From Plazaster borealis (taxonomy: Eukaryota; Echinodermata; Asteroidea; Forcipulatida; Labidiasteridae): a stretch of DNA of 64,000 bases. The notes below the pieces were generated by a model, which saw only the letters and a program-made list of their open reading frames with translations, was not told the origin of the DNA and did no database searches. The position numbers were made by a program, and so were the translations under genes. How positions within the stretch are numbered: position 1 is the stretch's first letter; every line of letters begins with the position of its first letter. Positions 56,161 to 64,000 of this stretch are shown one piece after another. The stretch spans positions 4,526,001 to 4,590,000 of the forward strand of contig CM037467.1 of NCBI GenBank assembly GCA_021014325.1, read 5' to 3'.

Positions 56161-56442
56161 TTAAAGGACTGAGGTTAAAACTGATGATGGTGTTTTTAAT
56201 AAGCTATCGTAACGGACAAAATAACCATAGGCTGTTTGTATACGAGCTGATGTGCATTTTGAAGGGTGTTGTCTTTGATAATATACTACTATATTAACGA
56301 GTCCAAATGTTAGATTGACGGTTGATGATTTGACGTTTGATAAAGGCTGCATGCATTAATTTACTAATACTAGCCATATACCTTGTTTTGACCGGATAGT
56401 GGGAGGGCTGTTGGGGATCGGGAGGCGAACTTGGGTTCTGAA

Positions 56443-56625
56443 ACATGGGCAGTCAGGTTGGCTCAGTGATGTCTGTCCCTGCCTTTCACCTCTGTGGACT
56501 CCGGTTCCATTCCCGAACCAAAGCCTTACATGTGGATTTGGTTTTCAGTCCTTACCTGATGACTGCGTGGGTTTTCCCTCTTTTGGGTTTTCCTCCCACG
56601 TCTAAAACTGAAATGTCTTCATTGT
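56443..56625 (+). mobile_element. tRNA-derived SINE (family S2)
   Basis: GGCAGTCAGGTTGGCTCAGT head, TCCGGTTCCATTCCC (weakened B box), then GGTTTTCAGTCCTTACCTGA and TTTTCCTCCCACGTCTAAAA. Confidence 0.65.
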
Positions 56626-56722
56626 TTTCTTAACAAAAGTTGCTGTTATGTTTCCATTGGGATACTTTGCCGACTATATCAACTCAGATTCAGGTTCAGA
56701 AACCAGCAGATTCGCCTAGCCA

Positions 56723-56903
56723 CACTGCAAAAACTGTGGTGTCAGAATTGACACCATAGGGTGTTAAAATAATACTAATTTCTGCAGAAAATATTACAAT
56801 GGTGTTATTTTAACACCATATGATGTTAATTTGGATTCTCTGTTCGGTACCTATATGTGACAACACCCATGGTGTCAACTTTAACACCCCGATTTTTGCA
56901 GTG
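56723..56903. mobile_element. Family C MITE, copy 4
   Basis: CACTGCAAAAACTGTGGTGT start and CACCCCGATTTTTGCAGTG end. About 40 bp shorter than copy 2 in the left half. Confidence 0.75.
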
Positions 56904-57311
56904 CATCGTCTCTTAGTCTTAGCTAGGCTGTAAAGCATTACTGGCTTATTGATTATAAAAATGCTTAGGGATTCCAGCATGGCACCATGATAGAGCATTC
57001 ACTCTCACTCTTTTAATCGAGAAGGATTTACAACTGGTTACTTAGAACACTATCATGAGCATTCTATAAGTGATGTGGTGATGCTAGACCTTATTTATAA
57101 GTGGCGGTGGCTAGATGCTAATTTAAATTCTTGTTGTATATTGTTTTGAATGCCTTTACTTGTATTTATTCTCCTTGTTGTACACTTGGAAACCAATTAT
57201 TATTATTTTTTATTATGACAATAAATATTTTGATCCATTGGTTCTCGAATCTAGTCGAATCGGGTACTGATAATATACCTCTTGCTCAGAACCTGTTTCA
57301 TTTCATTTAAG
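56904..57311. other. No gene recognised
   Basis: AT-rich. A short ATT stretch at about 57198 and AATAAATATTTTGATCCATT at about 57221 resemble the 3' tail of a retroelement. Confidence 0.35.
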
Positions 57312-57560
57312 TTATTAATTCTGGTTGTGAAGCCAAGGACTCTCAGAAAAGCGAACTAATAGGCAAGAACCCCATTGAGAAGGAAAATTAAGTTTTAGAT
57401 GTTGGAGGAAAACTCCAGAGAAATACCTCACGGAAAACCCACGCAGTCAGGTAGGGACCGAAAACCCAGTCCACATAGTGCCCCCGGTGGGATTCGAACC
57501 GGGGTCCTAGAGGTGGAAGGCGAGGAAAGATACCACTACACCAACCCAACCCGTTGCTAC
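57312..57560 (-). mobile_element. tRNA-derived SINE (family S2)
   Basis: TTAATTCTGGTTGTGAAGCC at the 3' end, GTTGGAGGAAAACTCCAGAG, CAGGTAGGGACCGAAAACCC, then the head with GGGATTCGAACCGGGGTCC and CACTACACCAACCCAACCC. Confidence 0.75.
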
Positions 57561-58974
57561 CTCCCCTCTCGTCCGAACAAATCAGATTAAAGACCAATAT
57601 CCTTTAGATATCAATTAGTATTGTACAAAATCCTACGGCAATTTGTTTCTCTTTTTTGTTCAAATCAGTCTGTGAACATTTTAATCCAATCACAATAAAT
57701 GGAAGAAAACCCCAATTTCCAGTGATTCCTGCACTCAGGCAGTGAATGCTCAAAAAAGTAACTTGCCATCAGCCTCCTAATACATACATTTATATATATA
57801 TGTGTGTATTTAAAACATAACTGTACTTGTTATTGACGCCACGAGCACTTTTGTAGATTTGTGCGTTTTATATTTTGTCATTATTATTTTATTTGTTGTC
57901 TATGTATGTTAAAAGGACACCATTCTCAGCGGTTGCCTGGGGTTCTTTCCCCCCAATTGCAATTAGTTCGTTGAAGATATTATTTACCGATAGACGATCT
58001 TTGTCAAACTTGCCCGAAACACGTAGAGAAAAATACCATTCAACGCTTTGGTATGTGTTAATTAGCAATACGATCCAGTGGGAATTTGCACCCTGTAAAA
58101 AGTGCACATTTTGTTTCCAAAACAACTAGGAGGAAATGTGCCCGGGCACCTTCGAATTTCACACGGAATGATGTGTTTATAGTAAATACAGGAATGTGCT
58201 TGCAACAGTGAATCCAGATCTTGGGGGGGGGGGGGGTGATTGGAAGTCAAGAGCCCCCAGCGGCCCATGCACAGAGCGGATGGGAAATTTGCCCTCTCGT
58301 ATATTCGCGTGACTATCTACATGATAGGTTCTCCGTTGCAAGAGCACATTTATTGTAAACACTTACATCCGTGTGAAAGAGGGGTATCAGCTCCCATCTT
58401 ATAAATCAAATTTAAAAGCTTTTGAGATCGGCTTTGATCTTGCACTTTTAAGATGCCGGCAATTTTCCAACCACCTGTTCCCCTAAGATTCTTCCCGCCA
58501 AATCCATTAATTCTATTATTACATCCCCTTTGATGTCTCTTTAGTGACATCTAATTCGAAGAGATAGCCTTTATTTTTTTCCAGCAATATTCCTCTCCCT
58601 TGAGATCCGTATTACCCGCTCGACCCATTACAGCTATCACATGTCCACAGGGTTGGATGGCAAGAGTGCAACTCGACATCGGGAAGCCTTTTTTTTCGGG
58701 GACTTCTTGTTAAAAGCTTTTAACCCCGAGGTTCAATTTATTTCAAAGAGAGGACTGCGACAAAAATTGGACCATTCTCTTCAACACCGATTTCGGGGTA
58801 AAATGACCAGATTTATATCAATAAAATAAAAGAGATACATTCAAAAATTGATGCCATAAATTGTAACTTTATTTTGTATACTCTTATATAACGATTTTAC
58901 AGATAAATCTCGGGGTTTTTTTAATGAAGAATTTCCCACGAGGTGTGCTTTTGCAGTTTCCTTTTTAAAACACA
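57561..58974. other. No gene; G-run near 58220
   Basis: ORFs 57875-58129 (plus) and 57889-58125 (minus) overlap almost completely on opposite strands and have no motif. A G-run of about 14 lies at 58223-58236. Confidence 0.35.
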
Positions 58975-59285
58975 AACAATTAAACTATAGACGATGTGAC
59001 CTGTGACATCACATGTTTACAAAAGAGCCACAGAGCCTGGACTTCCTGCAGGCACGATTTGTACACAGACTAGTGGAATAAAACATAACATCTTATATTT
59101 TATGGATATTGCGCTGTCTAATTCCTATCAACTTTTGATATGATGAAAGGGGGCACATCTCAAAACTTGTCCAGCTTTTACTTTCCAATAGGACCCGTGT
59201 AGTACCTTGCCTGCCAGAATACCCAAAGAATGCACAAGGTCAAACTTATTCTAAACAAAGTTCACATGGTCTATACTGTGCACCT
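58975..59285 (+). mobile_element. Dispersed repeat family, copy 2
   Basis: Same ordered blocks as 18685-19030: ACATGTTTACAAAAGAGCCA, GCAGGCACGATTTGTACA, CTTGCCTGCCAGAA and CACATGGTCTAT. Confidence 0.6.
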
Positions 59286-59293
59286 ATAGTTAA

Positions 59294-59658
59294 AGGTATC
59301 GTAAACGTTTGGTAATGACTAAAAACAAATATTAGCATAACAACTTCCTTGTAACAAGCAACGGAGAGCTGTTGATAGTATAAAACATTGTAGGAAACGA
59401 CTCCCTCTGAAGTAACGTAGTTTTTGAGAAAGAGGTGATTTCTCACTAAAATAATAAAAACTTCTTGCAAGAAGTTTTTATTCCTATCTAAAAGCATACA
59501 AATTTGTACAACAATGGTGTTTTTTCTTTCATCATTTTCTTGCAACTTCGATGACCAATTGAGCCCAAATTTTCACAGGCTTGCTATTTTATGCATATGT
59601 TTAGATACACCAAGTGGGAACACTGGTCTTTGACAATTTCCAAACGTGTTCAGTGCCT
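59294..59658 (+). mobile_element. Family B MITE, well preserved
   Basis: TTAA at 59290-59293 and 59659-59662. AGGTATCGTAAACGTTTGGT start and CCAAACGTGTTCAGTGCCT end. Central hairpin AAAACTTCTTGCAAGAAGTT intact. A useful reference copy. Confidence 0.85.
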
Positions 59659-59662
59659 TTAA

Positions 59663-61279
59663 TTCGAAAGTACTTTCTGTATAAAGAGCCAAGAACTCGC
59701 CTAACTCAAAACTCCGCTATGCCGTACCTTCAAACAGGAGACGACTGTGATGAAACGACGACTGACACATTTTAACCATTCAAAGCACGGCAGTTTGGAC
59801 CGAGGCAGCGCTACTCAATTCTGCCCCGGGTCCCTCTCGTTCTCCAAACCGGGCGACGCCGCTAATCGCTCCATGCCACTTCAGCTCCGCCTGCACACGT
59901 CCGGCAGCACTACCACACCGTGACGCGTTTACAGGGGTGTTTTTTTCACGGCCCATTACCCCCACCCCCTCCAATCGTTAAGTCAGCTTATATTTCGTTT
60001 ATTTGAATACAGTTGTTCATTGATCGGTTGTAATGAATATACATATCTGAGATAAATGCTTTGTTTGTGCATCTTGCAACGTTCTTCTCCATTTTCCGTG
60101 TGGCTTCAAAAATCGCAAACATTGCTTTATTTTCTAAGGGGGGGGGGTCATTACTCGACAAGCTCTGCTTTTTTTGGCCCCCTCTTTTTCCATGTTATTG
60201 TTTTTTCCTGGTATTGTTCTTTTGATTTGCATTACATAAAGTTATTTAGTAGCTTGTATGTCTGTAATCACTAATTTGTGTCTTCATTTGACTTTTAATT
60301 TTTTTTTTTTTTTTAAATTGAATTTAATTGAACTACAAATCCCGTATGTTTTCTTAAAAGTATTCAATATAAATGTTGGTTATGGTTGGGACAGACATGT
60401 GATTTGGAGTCAGTCAATTATAATGATACTTGTTTATGTTTTTAAGTAGCGAACTAATTAAATAATTAATTTGTATGTTATTTAATTATTCAAAAGAACT
60501 TTGGCCTAATTGTTTAACTTCTAGACAGGGGGTAAACAAAGATGGAGCCGAACCTATTTGCTAGTCGTCACATGTTCTTCTGTTCTTGCTGCTAATTACT
60601 TCATGCGTAATTAGCAGTGATAATCAGCCACACGCTATAAATATTGCACAGTACTTTACGAGACTATGACAGAAAAGTCATCTAAATTAAAACAAAATGT
60701 TTCAAATGTCTCCATTATTAATGAGAATAAGACGAATCGGTCACAGGTTTCAAAATAACAATGAACTATTCCCAATGTTTTGACAGGATTTTTTTTATCC
60801 AGTATTTTAGAACCGAGCAAACAATAATCCGAGAATAGTGTATTATGATGAATTTGTAAGGCAATGAATAATGGGTTTAATCGTGTTTTGTTTGTTTCAA
60901 CACGTTCATCTGCTCACGTGTCCTTATATTATTTTGCAGCTTGCTATGTGCAAATTCCATGTAATGCCATGAGTGCACATGCAATGAAGATGGTATGAAA
61001 AATAATTAGGTGCTCAAGCAAACATACTATACCTCATACATATTCATGGTCGAGAGCCGACTTCTCACTAGTCCAGTCACCATCACGTGCCACTCAACTG
61101 CCCGCCAGTATTAACGCACAGCTAAGTGTGTCGCGTGTGCAACAGTCTAGTACGCATGCGCTTTACGAATGAATCTTGGAACTGTACTACCGGTTTAGTG
61201 CACACACGCGGGCTCAATGATGCCGAACTAGAGAAGTAAGAGGTATAGTAAAACAAATGTAACATGAATATTTTAATTA
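59663..61279. other. No firm gene; GC-rich patch at 59780-59960
   Basis: The patch is rich in CG dinucleotides and covered by a 64-codon minus-strand ORF without recognisable motif; it could be a promoter or exon. A T-run lies at 60297-60314. A hairpin sits at 60588-60614. Confidence 0.35.
60588..60614. repeat. Hairpin containing two TAATTA sites
   Basis: TGCTAATTAC - TTCATGC - GTAATTAGCA, ten perfect pairs with a 7-nt loop. TAATTA is a typical homeodomain core site, but no function is shown. Confidence 0.5.
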
Positions 61280-61437
61280 TTTGGTTTTACCCTTACACCG
61301 ATGTGTGTAAAGCACTGTATACTCAGTACTTTTTCGAGTCCTGTGAAAAAATCCAGATGCATATTACTCGGGTGTGATTCGAACCCACGATCTTTGCCAT
61401 TCTAGAGCAGATGTCTTACCAACTAGACCACCCGGTA
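61280..61437 (-). mobile_element. tRNA-derived element, minus copy
   Basis: GGTTTTACCCTTACACCGAT at the left, AAAAAATCC, then TTACTCGGGTGTGATTCGAA and CTTACCAACTAGACCACCC. Read on the minus strand this is a tRNA-like unit (GGTCTAGTTGGTAAGACA A box, GGGTTCGAATCA B box) with an acceptor stem that no longer pairs fully. Confidence 0.6.
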
Positions 61438-61510
61438 GCTAGATGCAGTTTGAATCCTATATTTTTGACAGCGGGTACCGCGACAATTAATATGTTAAAT
61501 TTGCATCGGG

Positions 61511-61720
61511 GATAAAGAATATTATGTTTGGTTTTACCCTTACACCGATGTGTGTAAAGCACTGTATAAGACATCTGGTAGGACATCTGCTCTAGAATGG
61601 AAAAAGTCGTGGGTTCGAATCCCACCCGAGTAATATGCCTGTGGATTTTTTCTGTGCTTTACACACATCGGTGTTAAGGGTAAAACCAAACATAATATTC
61701 TTTATCTTCGATGGAAATTT
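61511..61720 (+). mobile_element. tRNA-derived element flanked by inverted repeats
   Basis: GATAAAGAATATTATGTTTG then GTTTTACCCTTACACCGATG at 61511-61560 is answered by its inverse at 61665-61715 (CATCGGTGTTAAGGGTAAAA, CCAAACATAATATTCTTTAT). Between them lies a plus-strand tRNA-like unit with GTGGGTTCGAATCCCAC at about 61608. The unit is the inverse of 61280-61437. Confidence 0.65.
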
Positions 61721-62190
61721 AAGATCTATTATAAATGTAGCGTGGTTTGTTTCGGGTGTGGAAAGTAGAAACTTAGCTCTCCTCGGAATTGGAAGTTGAC
61801 ACATTTGTTTGTAAACCTTCAAAACCTCGGGGAGCTAATATAGACCGTCCATTCTCAAACCATAAATTTTTTGTTTACTCCTCTCACAAAGGCATCGTTG
61901 GTTACATGAAGTAATTCTATGTCCAGTCAAAAACTCATTATTAAATTAAAACGACGTACTAAGGGATAATGAATAGTGGATTCCCTTCAACATATCAAAT
62001 AAAGCATTTTGTCATGTCTAAACCCCAAGAAGAGATTTTTAACATGTACCTCTAATCTTTACAGTCAAAAATATCTTTACAACTGATATATTTTCTCAGT
62101 TAATACATTTTCGAAGAAAAAACACACAATCATTTGAACCTTAAACATTCATCCCCAAATTTGATGATTTTGTGTTTGTTGATTTTTGAA
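61721..62190. other. No gene recognised
   Basis: AT-rich sequence without recognised repeats. Confidence 0.35.
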
Positions 62191-62490
62191 TTATATTTCA
62201 TCGGGAAAAGGGAAAGTACACGAAGGCGTACGTTGTCCAATGTTGACACAGTGCATTCCCGCAGTTAGGGGGATAATTGTTTTTGTCGAGACAGTCTCAG
62301 AGGTGAATGAACGGCAAGCGTGACGGCATTGGCCAGTCGATAGATCCTCCTTCATCTCCGGTGTTTCACCTGCCTTGCTGCGGCTTGTGAGCTCCCCGGG
62401 GAAGGCTGGGCTTACTGTCTGCCCGTCTTGCATTATTAGCCTCGGTAGGTTATGGCACCTCAGGCGAGGAACGGATACTGTACCATCCAT
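62191..62490 (-). CDS. Hypothetical 99-codon ORF with strong Kozak start
   Basis: The ATG at 62490-62488 sits in GCCGGCCATGG on the minus strand, a near-ideal animal start context. The ORF runs 99 codons to a stop at 62191 in a stretch clearly richer in G+C than its neighbours. The product begins MDGTVSVPRLRCHNLPRLIM and contains several Cys/His but no domain I know. No signal peptide or membrane segment is visible. A donor-like CAG/GTGAAA at about 62370 could mean only the first 40 or so codons are exon. It could also be a chance ORF in a regulatory GC-rich patch. Confidence 0.28.
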   Translation of the reverse strand: MDGTVSVPRLRCHNLPRLIMQDGQTVSPAFPGELTSRSKAGETPEMKEDLSTGQCRHACRSFTSETVSTKTIIPLTAGMHCVNIGQRTPSCTFPFPDEI

Positions 62491-63193
62491 GGCCGGCCAC
62501 GCGTCTTGTCTTATTGGTAACCCAAGTCCTTGATAACTACTACAAGCCGTTAAAGATTCCCTTAGTTTTGTCGCGTAACCCTTACAGGTGCTTGGGAATC
62601 GCGGTACTGTTTATTCATATGCATAACTGTTATTCTTCTTAAAAGAGTGCGGTGATTTGTGGCGTATAAATACCTGTGATGGTTTCATATTTTGGTAACG
62701 TCATAGATGAGGTAGGCCTTTACAATCAAACGAACAAACACATTCTCATCCTAATTAATATGTACAATCTTCCGCATTAGTTTTCTTGTCATTTTTGATG
62801 AAACATCAAGCAGTTATTATACTCATGGAATGTTCATTGTTCATTCGGCACAGGGTGACTTCTTAGCTGTTAAAATGATAATGTAAACCCAGGAAAAACC
62901 CACAGGCTTGTTTTAATATATTTATTATCGTTCTCGTGTTAAAAAGAATACATTTTACCCTTCTGGGCAAGCTTAGACTTTGGTATATACTTTGATGTGT
63001 TATTTCTTCGAAATGATCTCAAGAATATAAATAACTAAAAATTTTCCCGTTTGTCAGAACTCGAAAAGGTTTTCCTTTTTAAGTTGGATAAGCGTCACGA
63101 ATAACGAAAAACCAATGTAGCCGGGAGGAAAACGACAATTCGATAGGGATTTGTATGTGTGTTCAATTTATATAAGAGGATTTAAAAAAAGAC
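62491..63193. other. No gene recognised
   Basis: AT-rich to the right. If 62191-62490 is an exon, the first 100-200 bp here would be its promoter; no TATA box stands out. Confidence 0.3.
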
Positions 63194-63197
63194 TTAA

Positions 63198-63435
63198 AGA
63201 GGAAAGGAAATGTCAAATTCAATTTTGTGATGTACTCATTTACCAATAGAAAGAGTCCTCAAGTTAGTGGGGAAAAAATCACAAGTCTCTAAACTCACGT
63301 TAAAGTAGTGTAAATTGCCATTGCATTCGATACCCTTCCACTGCATATTTTGTCAACATCCAAAAACATCCGATGACATCATTCTATTGGAAAATGAGTA
63401 CATCATCAAATTGAATTTGACATTTTCCTTGCTCT
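63198..63435. mobile_element. TTAA MITE with about 56-bp inverted arms (family E)
   Basis: Left arm AGAGGAAAGGAAATGTCAAA to ACCAATAGAA (about 63253). The right arm from about 63381 is its inverse, ending CATTTTCCTTGCTCT. TTAA at 63194-63197 and 63436-63439. The right TTAA also serves the family A copy that follows. Confidence 0.8.
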
Positions 63436-63439
63436 TTAA

Positions 63440-63825
63440 AGGCATCGTACACGTTTGGTAATGACTCTGAAAATTAATGGCAGTAAAAACTTACTTGGTT
63501 AGAAGTACAGCAGCTTTTAATAGTATATTGCATTTTGAGAAACTTTTCACTTCGAAGTACTGCGGTTATGGAAAAATATATCACTTTTTATCCCCCAAAA
63601 CATTTAAATCTGAGAAGCGTTACGCGTAACGCTTCCAAAAGTGTGTATACCAATGCAGATTATTCTTCCTGCGTGCACATAACCTCTCCAGATTTTCGGT
63701 AAAATCTAAAAAAAACTACCAACATTTGAGATGAAACTTCATAGGTTAGTTTTACGGTATATATCTACAACTATATAGGTTTGAAACAAACAACAGGCTC
63801 CAATTAACAAACGTGTACGATGCCT
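63440..63825 (+). mobile_element. Family A MITE, complete
   Basis: AGGCATCGTACACGTTTGGT start and CAAACGTGTACGATGCCT end, TTAA at 63436-63439 and 63826-63829. The central hairpin GAAGCGTTACGCGTAACGCT is clear. Confidence 0.85.
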
Positions 63826-63829
63826 TTAA

Positions 63830-64000
63830 CTAACAGCAATGAAAAAGACAGGTGAGAGGAATATGGTAGAGGTCAGGACGTACGAACGGCTTAGTCCCAT
63901 TAAAGGGGTGTGAACTATATGTGTCTGTTTCAAAAGCAATAGGTCTGTTGTTTTGTGGGGCAGATTATTTTAAGTGTGTTAGATTTATTGTACCTAACAA
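63830..64000. other. Right edge, no feature seen
   Basis: Nothing recognisable in the last 170 bases. Confidence 0.4.

Noticed and set aside
61365..61640. Functional tRNA genes
   Set aside because: Box-like sequences are present but the acceptor stems do not pair fully and the anticodon arm is irregular. Both units belong to a mobile element.

Overview
The window reads as animal nuclear DNA, most likely from a marine invertebrate deuterostome and probably an echinoderm. It is AT-rich, with long non-coding stretches, splice-type signals, tRNA-derived SINEs with (ATT)n tails, and many copies of short TTAA-flanked MITEs. The echinoderm assignment is inferred from the look of the repeats and no search was run. 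I see no bacterial-type operons, CRISPR arrays, rRNA genes or intact tRNA genes.

Bases 1-7335 (minus strand) hold the one large coding region. It is a giant exon of a mucin-like protein built from about 13-residue Thr/Ser/Pro-rich repeats. It runs off the left edge and begins at a likely splice acceptor near 7336. The repeats are arranged in layers: 39-bp units, a 2,991-bp block present two and a bit times, and a 663-bp internal duplication. All of these lengths are multiples of three. Two one-base homopolymer differences near 5161 and 5231 break the frame and may be sequencing errors.

From 7.4 to 64 kb the DNA is mostly mobile-element debris and unassigned sequence. It includes an element with 160-bp inverted arms (8845-9413), a Mutator-type element with a 9-bp target duplication (11190-11574), a mariner-like element nested in a SINE (14650-15181), and a very long ATT microsatellite on a SINE tail (17829-18015). 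A foldback-like structure with tandem-repeat arms spans 21.5-24.15 kb. Two related TTAA MITE families (called A and B here) recur from 13.8 to 63.8 kb, often sharing a single TTAA. A 2.2-kb Helentron/HINE-like insertion with 130-bp repeats lies at 35700-37924. A CACTGCAAAAAC-ended MITE family (C) has four copies, one of which hosts a family A element and so shows the TTAA target directly.

Possible host-gene pieces outside the mucin are few: a candidate signal-peptide first exon with a splice donor (28151-28202, plus strand), a 99-codon ORF with a strong Kozak start (62191-62490, minus strand), and a weaker signal-peptide-like ORF (40292-40498). Remnants of a non-LTR reverse transcriptase (about 46050-46170) and a mariner-type transposase (14949-15019) can be recognised. 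If 28151 is a real first exon, much of the right half of the window would be intron.
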